Shown here: in pieces, positions 54,190 through 62,771 of the stretch
Layout: the number at the start of each line of letters is the position of its first letter
How positions within the stretch are numbered: position 1 is the stretch's first letter
Assembly (NCBI RefSeq): GCF_012103215.1
Contig: NZ_JAAVNE010000006.1
Span: 1 to 64,000 of the forward strand
DNA: 64,000 nt
Direction: 5' to 3'
Source: Falsiroseomonas selenitidurans
GTDB taxonomy: Bacteria; Pseudomonadota; Alphaproteobacteria; Acetobacterales; Acetobacteraceae
Notes under the pieces: model-generated
What the model saw: the letters and a program-made list of their open reading frames with translations, nothing else
Database searches by the model: none
What the model was told of the DNA's origin: nothing
Translations under genes and position numbers: made by a program

Positions 54190-57057
54190 ATGAGTGCGTC
54201 CAGAATGGCGCCTTTCGCCGCGTCGCCCCATCTCATCGAGGGCACCGACGGCACCGACTACCTGTTCGGCGAGACCGGCATCGACCTGATCATCGGCTAT
54301 GGCGGCGATGACCATGTCTTCTATGACAACCAGGCCGAGATGCAGGGCGACACCGTCGCCGGCGGCGCCGGCTTCGACACGCTTTCCATCAGCTTCGCCT
54401 CCACCAAGACCGGCATCACCTTCCAGGTGGTCGATTCCGCCAACCTTGTCACGCTGCTGGGGGCGAAGGTCATCGGCGTGGAAACCTACGCCATCACCGC
54501 CGGCGCCTACGCCGACCGCTTCACCGGCGGCACCTGGGACGACCGCTTCGTCGGCGGCGCCGGCAATGACACGGCGCTCGGTGGCCTGGGCAACGACACC
54601 CTCTTCGGCGAGACCGGCCATGACCGCCTGGAGGGCGGCAATGGCGACGACGCACTGCTGGGGGATACCGGCAATGACCTGCTCACCGGCGGCAATGGAC
54701 GCGACCAGCTCTACGGCGGCAGCGGCAATGACCGCCTCTATGGCCAGGCGGGCGAGGACCAGATGTATGGCGAGGTCGGCAACGACCTGATGGACGGCGG
54801 CACCGGCAACGACACGATGCGCGGCGGCGACGGCAACGACACGATGTTCGGCCAGGCCGGCGACGACAGCCTGTCCGGCGGCGCCGGCGCCGATTCCATG
54901 AATGGCGGCAGCGGCAATGACGTGATCGAGCGCTGGCATGGCGAAGGCGCCGATTCCATCGATGGCGGCACGGGCCTGGACCGGCTGGTGATGCACGGCC
55001 TGTCCGGCAATTTCGTCGCCAAGGCCGCCACCGTCGTGAACCTGCTGGCCGACGGCACCCGTATCATCGGCATCGAGGCCTACAGCATCGACGGCACCGA
55101 GCAGGCCAATCTCTTCGCCGGCGAATCCGGGGACGACGTGCTGAACGGCTTCCATGGGGCCGATACGCTGCGCGGCGGCGGCGGCCAGGACCTGCTGATG
55201 GGCGGCGAGGGCCGCGACCTGCTGGAGGGCGGCGACGGCGACGATATCCTGATCGTCGGCGCCGGGGGCATCGACACGATCCGCGGCGGTGCCGGCACCG
55301 ACACGGCACGGATCGACCGCTTCACCTATTCGGATGCGATCGACTACCGCTTCACCGGCGCCGCGACCGCCACCCTGTCCGATGGCACCACGCTGACCGA
55401 CATCGAGATCGTCGAGATCAACACCGCCTATGGCGACGACGTGCTGGCCGCCGGCACGGCGCAGCGCGTGGTCTTCAACGCCGCCGGTGGCAACAACTCC
55501 CTGACCGGCAGCGCCGGCGACGACGTGCTGGCCAGCGGCTATGGCAACGACACCATCAATGCGGGCAACGGCATCGACCGCATCATCGATGGCGGCGGCA
55601 ACAACTTCATCGATTCCGGCGCCGGCGACGACGAGGTCAGCGTGGACGGCGCGACCGGCTGGAGCCGCATCAAGCTCGGCACCGGGAATGATGTGGTCTA
55701 CATCAACAATGGCGGCGGCAGTGCCGGCGGCGCCTATACCGTGGATGGCGGCAGCGGCATCGACTATGCCTGGATCAACCGCTCCGGCAGCAGCCGCGAC
55801 CTCACCTTCACTCTGTCCGCCCAGGCGCCGCTGTCGAATGGCTCCGTCACGCTGACGAACATCGAGCGCGTGCACATCCGCTCCGGCTCCGGCCGCGACA
55901 GCCTGGTGGGCGGCGCGCTGGACGACTGGTTCAACGGCATGTCAGGCGATGACACGCTGCTGGGCCTGGGCGGGAATGACGAGCTGACGGGCTGGTATGG
56001 CGCCGACCGGCTGGAGGGCGGCGATGGCGCCGACATCCTCTGGGCCACCGGCGGCATCAAGGATGGCGAGGCCGATACGCTGCTGGGCGGCGCCGGGGCG
56101 GATGAGCTGCATATGAACCGCGGCGACTTTGCCGATGGCGGCGCGGATGCGGATCGCCTCTTCCTCGACCTCACCGAGGAATACGTGAACTTCGCCTTCG
56201 TCTTCTCCACCGGCCTGACGCAGGTGGATGCCACCACCCGCTTCACCGGCATGGAGCAGCTGCATTTCGACGGCGGCCGCGGCCACGACAGCGTCACGGG
56301 CGGGTCGCTGGCCGACCTGCTGGAGGGCAATGCCGGCAATGACCGCCTGCGCGGCGGCAGCGGCAATGACGAGCTGACCGATGGCGACGGCAATGACAGC
56401 CTTTATGGCGATGCCGGCAACGACGTCTTCGTGCGCACCGACTTCGACGCCAATGGCACCGACTACTTCGACGGCAGCACCGGCGTGGACACGCTGCGCT
56501 TCAACATCGTCTCGGGCGCGCCGGTCTGGCTGGACATGGTGGCGCAGCAGTACAATGGCGGCCTGGCCCAGGGCCTGACCCTGCGCGTGATCGAGAACGT
56601 GGTCGGCAGCGATGCCGGCGACGATATCCGCGGCTCCGCCTCCGCCAATACCTTCTGGGGCGGCAAGGGCACCGACTACCTGGAGGGCCGCGAGGGCGAC
56701 GACCTGCTGATCGGCGGCGAGGGGTCCGACCTGCTGTCCGGCGGCGCGGGACGCGACATTTTCCGCTTCGGCCTGGGCGCCACCGGCTCCGGCGACTTCA
56801 TCCTCGACTTCGTCCGGGGCGAGGACCGCATCGCGATCGAGCGCGAGGCTTTCGGCCTTGGCAATCTGGCGACGCCCTCGCTCGTCGTCGGAGCCAGCCC
56901 GGTGGTCAATGCCGCGACAGCGCAATTCCTGTTCGAGACCGGCACCGGCCGCCTGTGGTTCGATGCCGATGGCACGGGGGATCAGGCCGATGTCAGCTGG
57001 GTCGCGACCCTGGACGGCGTCACCACCCTCTCGACGGCCGACCTGATCCTGGTCTGA
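54190..57057 (+). CDS. RTX (hemolysin-type calcium-binding repeat) secreted protein
   Basis: 955 aa, ATG 54190 with AAAGAGG upstream. About thirty GGxGxDxLx nonapeptides in several blocks; the first fourteen run nearly unbroken over residues about 122-247, the rest alternate with beta-rich spacers up to residue 870. The C-terminus (DFVRGEDRIAIEREAFGLG and then the ending STADLILV) has the hydrophobic tail expected of a type I secretion signal. No enzymatic domain is recognised, so a surface or adhesin-like calcium-binding role is likely. Flanked by GST copies. Confidence 0.92.
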   Translation: MSASRMAPFAASPHLIEGTDGTDYLFGETGIDLIIGYGGDDHVFYDNQAEMQGDTVAGGAGFDTLSISFASTKTGITFQVVDSANLVTLLGAKVIGVETYAITAGAYADRFTGGTWDDRFVGGAGNDTALGGLGNDTLFGETGHDRLEGGNGDDALLGDTGNDLLTGGNGRDQLYGGSGNDRLYGQAGEDQMYGEVGNDLMDGGTGNDTMRGGDGNDTMFGQAGDDSLSGGAGADSMNGGSGNDVIERWHGEGADSIDGGTGLDRLVMHGLSGNFVAKAATVVNLLADGTRIIGIEAYSIDGTEQANLFAGESGDDVLNGFHGADTLRGGGGQDLLMGGEGRDLLEGGDGDDILIVGAGGIDTIRGGAGTDTARIDRFTYSDAIDYRFTGAATATLSDGTTLTDIEIVEINTAYGDDVLAAGTAQRVVFNAAGGNNSLTGSAGDDVLASGYGNDTINAGNGIDRIIDGGGNNFIDSGAGDDEVSVDGATGWSRIKLGTGNDVVYINNGGGSAGGAYTVDGGSGIDYAWINRSGSSRDLTFTLSAQAPLSNGSVTLTNIERVHIRSGSGRDSLVGGALDDWFNGMSGDDTLLGLGGNDELTGWYGADRLEGGDGADILWATGGIKDGEADTLLGGAGADELHMNRGDFADGGADADRLFLDLTEEYVNFAFVFSTGLTQVDATTRFTGMEQLHFDGGRGHDSVTGGSLADLLEGNAGNDRLRGGSGNDELTDGDGNDSLYGDAGNDVFVRTDFDANGTDYFDGSTGVDTLRFNIVSGAPVWLDMVAQQYNGGLAQGLTLRVIENVVGSDAGDDIRGSASANTFWGGKGTDYLEGREGDDLLIGGEGSDLLSGGAGRDIFRFGLGATGSGDFILDFVRGEDRIAIEREAFGLGNLATPSLVVGASPVVNAATAQFLFETGTGRLWFDADGTGDQADVSWVATLDGVTTLSTADLILV

Positions 57058-57085
57058 ATGCTCCAGGAACGGGAAGGACCAGGCG

Positions 57086-57694
57086 GTGCGGCATTTCTAC
57101 GGATGGGCGACGCCCAATTCCCAGCGCGTCTCCATCATGCTGGAGGAATGCGGCCTGGACTATGCCGTGACTGGGGTGAACATCCGGGCGCGGCAGCAAT
57201 TCGCGCCCGAAATCCTGACGCTGAACCCCTACGGCAAGATTCCCATCCTGGTGGAGGAGGGGCGCCCGATCTTCGAGAGCGGCGCCATCCTGCTGCACCT
57301 GGCGGAGCGCCACGGCCTGCTGATGGGGGAGGACCGGGCGACCACCCTGTCCTGGCTGATGGTCGCCCTGACCTCGCTCGGCCCCTTCACGGGCCAGGCA
57401 CATCACTGGACGGAGCTGGCGCCGGAGAAGCCGGAGGCGGCGCGGGCCCATACCACCGCCCTGGTCGACCGCGTCTACCGGCTGCTGGACGGAAGGCTGG
57501 CCGAGGTGCCCTACCTGGCCGGCGCCAGCTGCTCCATCGCCGATATCGCGGCCTATCCCTGGGTGGCGAAGCACGGCTGGGCCGACCGGACGCTGGCGCC
57601 GACCCCGCACCTGGCCGCCTGGTTCGCCCGTATGGGCGAACGCCCGGCGGTGCGGCGCGGCATGGCGGTGCCGGCGGGGGCGCGGCTGGAATAG
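57086..57694 (+). CDS. Glutathione S-transferase family protein
   Basis: 202 aa from GTG 57086 behind GGGAAGGACC. Thioredoxin-like domain (residues 1-80) with the NPYGKIPILVEEG cis-Pro and the ESGAILLHLAERHG glutathione-site motif; helical C-terminal domain with SIADIAAYPWV. It conjugates or reduces electrophiles with glutathione. It starts 28 bp after the RTX stop; its first 180 bp are duplicated upstream of the RTX gene at 53816. Confidence 0.9.
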   Translation: MRHFYGWATPNSQRVSIMLEECGLDYAVTGVNIRARQQFAPEILTLNPYGKIPILVEEGRPIFESGAILLHLAERHGLLMGEDRATTLSWLMVALTSLGPFTGQAHHWTELAPEKPEAARAHTTALVDRVYRLLDGRLAEVPYLAGASCSIADIAAYPWVAKHGWADRTLAPTPHLAAWFARMGERPAVRRGMAVPAGARLE

Positions 57695-57707
57695 CGGCCG
57701 CGGCCGT

Positions 57708-58835
57708 TCAGGGCAGCCGGATGGTGCTGACGCCGCTGAAGGTGAGGACCTCGTCGCCGAAGCGCAGCGTGCCGCTCACCTCCTGCACGCGCTCGCCCTG
57801 CGCATTGACGAAGAAGAAGGTCCGGTCGTCCGTGCTGGTCATCCACACGCCTTCCTGCAACCAGAAGTTTTCGAACAGCTGATTGGGGCCGACGCCGCCG
57901 ATCACCAGGGTGTCGCTGCCGGCGCCGCCATGGAACCGGTCGTTGCCGTCGCCGGTGCGCCAGATGTAGGTGTCGTCGCCGCCGCCGCCATGGGCGATAT
58001 CCGCCGCGCCATCGCCGATGCCCCCATCCATCGTGTCCGCGCCGCCGCCCGGCCGGTCCTCGGCCCAATCGCCGTAGAGCAGGTCCGCGCCGGCGCCGCC
58101 GCCGATGCGGTCGCGGCCGTCGCCGCCCAGCAGCGTGTCGTCGCCCGCATTGCCCCGCAGCGTGTCGTTCGTGTTGTCCGCGCCGGAAAGCTGATCCTGC
58201 CCCTCGCCGCCCACCTGGCCGATCCGGTCGATGAGCTGCTGCTGCAGCGTGGAGATATGGTGCCGCCAATCGGGGTCCTGCAGCAGGTCCTGATGGTTCG
58301 AGGAGGCGAAGAATCGGTCCAGCGCCTCCTGCAGCCCGTTCACCTCCCGCAGTGTCTGCGCGCTGAGGTTCAGCTGGTTCAGGTCCATCCCCTGCATGCG
58401 TTCCGCCTGGCCCGAAAGGAAGGACTGGTCCTGGTGCTCCGTGGACAGGCCACCGGCGAAGGTGCCGACGCCTTCCGGCAGGGGCGGCGCCGTGGGCGTC
58501 GCTGGCGCCGGCTGCGAACCCGGGGGCGTGTAGTTCGGGAACAGAAACTGCAGGAAGGCCGGGGGAAGCCCCAGCAGATGCAACGGCTCGATCATCTCCG
58601 GCGGAAGGTCGATCTGGAAACTGGGCAGGGTGATATTGGGCCCCTCGATGTTGGGGACGGTGATCTCGGGCAGCTCGAAGATCTCGGGTGGAATCTCGAA
58701 GTCGGGCAGCGGAATGCCGATATCGTCGGGGGTGATCATGTCCGGCGTGTTGAAGAAGCCGCCGCTGACTGAATCGAGCGCTGGCTGGTCCAAATTCTCC
58801 GGCTTCGACGTCATGTTGCCCGCGTGATTGGCCAT
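57708..58835 (-). CDS. RTX repeat protein with double-glycine-like N-terminus
   Basis: 375 aa from ATG 58835 (AAGAGATC upstream); an ATG at 58913 would add 26 residues. The start resembles a bacteriocin leader: ALDSVSGG with Gly25-Gly26. Residues about 35-100 are an Ile/Pro-rich stretch (IPLPDFEIPPEIFELPEIT), residues about 120-205 are helical and Gln-rich, and residues about 208-312 carry RTX nonapeptides (GNAGDDTLL, GGDGRDRIG). It ends with a beta-rich tail (FGDEVLTFSGVSTIRLP). Probably secreted; function unknown. Convergent with the GST gene. Confidence 0.85.
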   Translation of the reverse strand: MANHAGNMTSKPENLDQPALDSVSGGFFNTPDMITPDDIGIPLPDFEIPPEIFELPEITVPNIEGPNITLPSFQIDLPPEMIEPLHLLGLPPAFLQFLFPNYTPPGSQPAPATPTAPPLPEGVGTFAGGLSTEHQDQSFLSGQAERMQGMDLNQLNLSAQTLREVNGLQEALDRFFASSNHQDLLQDPDWRHHISTLQQQLIDRIGQVGGEGQDQLSGADNTNDTLRGNAGDDTLLGGDGRDRIGGGAGADLLYGDWAEDRPGGGADTMDGGIGDGAADIAHGGGGDDTYIWRTGDGNDRFHGGAGSDTLVIGGVGPNQLFENFWLQEGVWMTSTDDRTFFFVNAQGERVQEVSGTLRFGDEVLTFSGVSTIRLP

Positions 58836-59118
58836 GGCCGATGATCTCTTGCTTTGAGACACCGCGGGCTGTGACTGGGCCGACCCGGCCCGAACCCCGC
58901 TTGCCCGGACCATGCCTGTTACGACCGACCGCAGAAAGAAACGAGTTCCGTTCGTTGCGATAGGCCCGTCCTATAGCTTCCGGCGCAGCATCCCGGAACC
59001 TCTCGCCCATCGGGACATCGGCGCGGCCGCCGCAGGCGGAACTTTACTGGCGTGCCCCGTCCCCAAATCCCAGCTATGCTGCATTGCCGTCGTGGCTTCC
59101 CAGGATGGCGATCCAAGG

Positions 59119-61425
59119 ATGGACCGGATGAACGCGCAGACCCCTCCCCCCGGGCGCGAGCTGATGGCCAGGGGTGCCGAAACCCTCAGCCGCTTCATGG
59201 AACAGGCCCAGGCCATGGGCGATGTCGCCCGCCGGCAGATGGCAGCCCTCACCCCTGCCGCGGCGCCGCGCATCATGGATGGCGCGCTGCCGACCGGCGC
59301 CGCCTTCCTCGGCCGCTCCCCCTTCGCCCTGGCGCAGGACGCCATGGCCTATGCGGTGGATGCCAGCCAGCGCTCCATCCTGTTCTGGGACACCATGCGC
59401 CAGGCCGGCAACGCCTTCCTGGAGCATGAGAAGGCCGGCTGCCCGCCGGTGCTGGTCTTCGACTGGGACATGGTGGTGGATGGCCGCACCCTGCCGCGGC
59501 GCTGCAACTACGCGCTGGTCCGCATCAAGCCCCCCGCCGGCTTTCCCGCGGTGGACCCGGCGATGCGCCCCTTCGTCATCATCGACCCGCGCGCCGGCCA
59601 CGGCGCCGGCATCGGCGGCTTCAAGTCGGACAGCCAGGTGGGCGTCGCGCTGCGCCGCGGCCATCCCGTCTACTTCGTCATCTTCTTCCGTGAGCCGGAG
59701 CCCGGCCAGACCATCCTCGACATCACCGAGGCCGAGGCGATCTTCCTGCGCCGCATCCACGAACTGCACCCGGAGGCGCAGCGCCCCGTCGTGATCGGCA
59801 ATTGCCAGGGCGGCTGGGCGGTGATGATGCTCGGCGCCTCCGAGCCGGAGCTGACCGGCCCGCTGGTGCTGAACGGCGCCCCCCTGTCCTACTGGGCCGG
59901 CGAGAAGGGCCGCAACCCGATGCGCTACACCGGCGGCCTCGCCGGCGGGTCCTGGCCGGCGGCGATGCTGGCCGACCTCGGCAACGGCACCTTCGACGGC
60001 GCCAACCTGGTCTCCAACTTCGAGAGCCTGTCGCCGGGCAACACCAAGTTCCGCAAGTATTTCAACCTGTACGAGAAGGTGGACACGGAGGCGGAGCGCT
60101 TCCTGGAGTTCGAGCGCTGGTGGGGCGGCTACTTCCTGATGACGCGGGACGAGATCCGCTGGATCGTCGAGAACCTGTTCATCGGCGACAAATTCGCCCG
60201 CGGCGAGATCTCCGCCGGCAAGGGCGCGTCCTTCAACATGCGCGCGGTGAAGTCGCCGATCGTGGTCTTCGCCTCCGTCGGCGACAACATCACCCCGCCC
60301 GGCCAGGCGCTGCGCTGGATCGCCGACGTCTATCGCGACGAGGCGGAGATCAAGACGCTCGGCCAGACCATCATCTACCTGGTGCATGACGAGATCGGCC
60401 ATCTCGGCATCTTCGTCTCCGGCAAGGTGGCCAACAAGGAACACACGGAAATCGCCAACACGCTCGAACTCATCGAGAGCGTGGCGCCCGGCCTGTATGA
60501 GCTCCGCATCACCGGCACCGCCGGCAGCGGGCTGAACACCGGCTACCAGGTGGAGCTGGTGGAGAAGACCATCGCCGACATCCGCGCGATCTCCGGCGAG
60601 GCGGAGAACGAGGCGTTTCCGGCCGTGGCCCGCATCTCCGCCATGAACCAGATGCTCTACGACCTGTTCGCCAGCCCGGTGATCCGCCAGTTCACCACGG
60701 CGGAAAGCGCCGAGCTGCGGCGGCAGATGAATCCGATGCGCGCGCGCCGCTACCTGGTCAGCGACGCGAACCCGATGATGAAGCCGCTCGGCCCTCTCGC
60801 CGCCGCGGTGAAGGCGAATCGCGCGCCGGTCGCCTCCGACAACCCCTTCACCGCCATGGAGCGCGCCTGGGCGGACAGTGTGGAGCGCAGCATCGACGCC
60901 TGGCGCGACTGGCGCGACGCAGCCCAGGAGACCGCCTTCCATGCCGTCTATGGCACGCTCTCGGCGCTGGGCGTCGCCTCCGCCGCGGCCGTTGAAGGCA
61001 CGGCGGAGGCGGTGGCGGACGCGCAGGATGACAGCCCGGAGGTGCGCGCGGCGCTGGCCCGAATCGGGGAGGGCGGCTACGCCGAAGCGGTCGTGCGGAT
61101 GATGATCCTGCTGGCCAAGGCGCGCGGCGGCGTGCGGCGCAACCGACTCGCGCGGTCAAACCTGCTGCTGACCACGGAGGAGCCCTTCGCGCAGCTCACC
61201 AGCTCCGCCCGCCAGGCGCTGATCCGGGAACAGACCGTGGTGGTGGAGATGGCGCCGGAGGAGGCGCTGGCGACCCTGGCGGCCCTGCTGCCGGAGGCCG
61301 AGGGCCGCCGGCGGGCACTGGCGACGGTGGAGGATGTGGCCGGGCCGGAGGACGAGCTGGGCGCCCCGGCGCTGGCCATGCTGGACCGCCTGCGCGGTCT
61401 GTTGCTGCCCGCCGCCTCGGATTAG
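59119..61425 (+). CDS. DUF3141 protein, PhaC-like alpha/beta hydrolase
   Basis: 768 aa from ATG 59119 (a second ATG lies at 59128). Residues about 90-440 are an alpha/beta hydrolase with a Cys nucleophile box, VVIGNCQGGWAVM, at Cys229, and a matching Asp389 (SVGDNITPPG) and His428 (DEIGHLGIF), the same triad type as PHA synthases. The C-terminal 330 residues are helical and specific to DUF3141. It may act on hydroxyacyl-CoA or polyhydroxyalkanoate, but no phasin or phaAB genes are adjacent. Confidence 0.85.
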   Translation: MDRMNAQTPPPGRELMARGAETLSRFMEQAQAMGDVARRQMAALTPAAAPRIMDGALPTGAAFLGRSPFALAQDAMAYAVDASQRSILFWDTMRQAGNAFLEHEKAGCPPVLVFDWDMVVDGRTLPRRCNYALVRIKPPAGFPAVDPAMRPFVIIDPRAGHGAGIGGFKSDSQVGVALRRGHPVYFVIFFREPEPGQTILDITEAEAIFLRRIHELHPEAQRPVVIGNCQGGWAVMMLGASEPELTGPLVLNGAPLSYWAGEKGRNPMRYTGGLAGGSWPAAMLADLGNGTFDGANLVSNFESLSPGNTKFRKYFNLYEKVDTEAERFLEFERWWGGYFLMTRDEIRWIVENLFIGDKFARGEISAGKGASFNMRAVKSPIVVFASVGDNITPPGQALRWIADVYRDEAEIKTLGQTIIYLVHDEIGHLGIFVSGKVANKEHTEIANTLELIESVAPGLYELRITGTAGSGLNTGYQVELVEKTIADIRAISGEAENEAFPAVARISAMNQMLYDLFASPVIRQFTTAESAELRRQMNPMRARRYLVSDANPMMKPLGPLAAAVKANRAPVASDNPFTAMERAWADSVERSIDAWRDWRDAAQETAFHAVYGTLSALGVASAAAVEGTAEAVADAQDDSPEVRAALARIGEGGYAEAVVRMMILLAKARGGVRRNRLARSNLLLTTEEPFAQLTSSARQALIREQTVVVEMAPEEALATLAALLPEAEGRRRALATVEDVAGPEDELGAPALAMLDRLRGLLLPAASD

Positions 61426-61426
61426 A

Positions 61427-61570
61427 GCATTTTTCCGGCCTTGCGGCTTCGCAAGGCGACCCGGAAATGCGTCGGAACTATACGCTGGAGCCGTTTCACC
61501 GTCCTCGCTTTCGGTGAAATGGCTCCAGGGCATGCGCCGCGCCGGGAAGGCGCGGCGCGTGCTCGGGTTT
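61427..61570. repeat. Multi-hairpin intergenic repeat, copy 3
   Basis: Begins 1 bp after the DUF3141 stop. Outer stem GCATTT..CCGG/CCGGAAATGC around GCCTTGC-ggcttc-GCAAGGC (61438-61457), linker GTCGGAACTATACGCTGG, hairpin TTTCACCG/CGGTGAAA (61494-61501, 61512-61519) with a TCCTCGCTTT loop, then GCGCCGCGCC-gggaa-GGCGCGGCGC (61534-61558) and GTGCTC. The first two hairpins match copy 1; the third has a different stem in the same place. Confidence 0.8.
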
Positions 61571-61655
61571 CCTGCCTGGGCGCTTCGGCCCGGTCGTCGG
61601 ACGGTGCCCCCCGGCCTAGACCATCGCAAGGCTGGCGCTTGGCGTTCCTGGTGCC

Positions 61656-61820
61656 TCAGCGCGATGCGGTCTGGGAGGGCTGCAAGGCTTCCTGGAGCAG
61701 GCGCGAGACGTTCAGCAGGATGAGCGCGGCGCGGATGTCGCCACGCGCCTCAGCCTGATGGGCAAGGCGCACCAGGATGGCGGCGGCATCGGTTCCATTT
61801 GTTCCGTTACGAGGTGACAT
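61656..61820 (-). CDS. Small protein (54 aa), unknown function
   Basis: ATG 61820 with CAGGGG 9-14 bp upstream. The frame encodes MSPRNGTNGTDAAAILVRLA and continues as an Ala/Leu-rich amphipathic helix (residues about 11-47) ending QTASR. GC-rich third positions in the helical part suggest real coding. No signal peptide or family recognised. It is preceded on its strand by an AT-rich region (61821-62066) that can hold its promoter and that of the divergent small gene. Confidence 0.55.
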   Translation of the reverse strand: MSPRNGTNGTDAAAILVRLAHQAEARGDIRAALILLNVSRLLQEALQPSQTASR

Positions 61821-62066
61821 GAGCATCCCCTGGGTTGGACAAAAAAGAAGCTGTCACTGCCTTGGTCGGTAGCAGATGGCCTGATGCCACGCTTTGCAAG
61901 CAAATTATTGCGAGCGGGTGACACGCCCCGTCAATACGCCGCGCGACTCGGCTATCCTGCGCCTCAGCTGCGGAATGAATTGAAGTTAAGATCATTTTTT
62001 AGAAGATTGCACCGCTTCCGGTCATCTGGCTCGGACTGATTTTATCCTTGGCAGAATCGGAGGGTC
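61821..62066. promoter_or_regulatory. AT-rich divergent intergenic region
   Basis: 246 bp with runs such as ACAAAAAAG and ATCATTTTTTAGAAG, clearly richer in A and T than the rest of the window. It separates the divergent small genes at 61656 and 62067. A TTGAAG followed 17 bp later by AAGATT (61980-62008) is a weak promoter candidate for the plus strand. No open frame of note lies inside. Confidence 0.4.
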
Positions 62067-62345
62067 TTGCATCATGCGCCATTCCGAAAGGCCGAACGCG
62101 TGCCGCCTGTCCAGCGCATCCTCTTCCAGGACCTGCACCAGACGCTGGAATCCGCGTTGCGTCATGCTGCCGAACAGGCGGCGGACCGCCCGGCCTTTCT
62201 GCGCGAGGCCGCCAGCGAAATCAGCGAGGCGGTGCTCTCGACCTTCCAGGACGAGCATGGCGGCGTTACGGAACTCGGCCTTCGATCCTGCATTGCCGCG
62301 GCCCTGGCCGATGTCCTGCCCCGTCTCCTCGAGGAATACGAATAG
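62067..62345 (+). CDS. Small helical protein, unknown function
   Basis: 92 aa if translation starts at TTG 62067, or 81 aa from GTG 62100, which has GAAAGG at a better distance; the start is undecided. The sequence ILFQDLHQTLESALRHAAEQAADRPAFLREAASEI (from about residue 18) is predicted all-helical with a regular hydrophobic spacing, followed by ELGLRSCIAAALADVLPRLLEEYE. No family recognised. Good coding bias. Confidence 0.65.
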   Translation: MHHAPFRKAERVPPVQRILFQDLHQTLESALRHAAEQAADRPAFLREAASEISEAVLSTFQDEHGGVTELGLRSCIAAALADVLPRLLEEYE

Positions 62346-62360
62346 GGCTGGGGCTGGTGC

Positions 62361-62389
62361 GGCACCGAGGGCGCTTGGCGCCCGCTGCC
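62361..62389 (+). terminator. Hairpin after the small helical gene
   Basis: GGGCGC-ttg-GCGCCC core (62369-62383) extended by outer GGCA/TGCC pairing, 24 bp after the stop at 62345. No T-tract. Likely transcript end before the next small gene. Confidence 0.45.
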
Positions 62390-62498
62390 GGATTCATCTC
62401 TGGGCAATCGCGCGGTGGGATCATGCCCCGGCATCCGGTGCCACGCGCCGGATTCCCAGGCCGCAAGAATTGCGGCGCCGAGGCAAGAGGGCCAACGC

Positions 62499-62696
62499 AT
62501 GACGCCGCAGACTGCCGGCCGCAACAGGCCACCCCGCGCGCCCGATCTCGTGGCCGCATCCCTGCTCACCTCCGATGACGGGGCCGAGATCCACCTCATC
62601 GCCCGCAACGGGCAGCTGCTCCGATTGCCGACCGACGAGGCCACGGCGCGGCAGCTCGTCATCGGGCTGTGGAGGGCGCTCGACCGGCAGCGCTGA
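62499..62696 (+). CDS. Small protein (65 aa), unknown function
   Basis: ATG 62499 with AAGAGGG 9 bp upstream. A basic Pro-rich start is followed by AASLLTSDDGAEIHLIARNGQLLRLPTDEATARQLVIGLWRALDRQR (residues 19-65), which predicts two beta strands and a C-terminal helix. No family recognised. It precedes the dehydrogenase by 75 bp on the same strand. Confidence 0.65.
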   Translation: MTPQTAGRNRPPRAPDLVAASLLTSDDGAEIHLIARNGQLLRLPTDEATARQLVIGLWRALDRQR

Positions 62697-62771
62697 GCAT
62701 CGACCGCCAGGGACAGGATTGCGCGGCGCCGCATCGGGCCTATCGTGCCCCCTGCCGGGGGGGAAACAGCC

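Noticed and set aside
52162..55875. 1237-codon minus-strand frame antisense to the sulfatase and RTX genes
   Set aside because: Ala/Val/Gly-rich low-complexity translation with no motif; it arises from GC-rich third positions and the RTX repeats on the opposite strand, which show clear family motifs.
54550..56770. Periodic DNA repeats, considered as a repeat array
   Set aside because: They encode the RTX nonapeptides and are explained by the protein.
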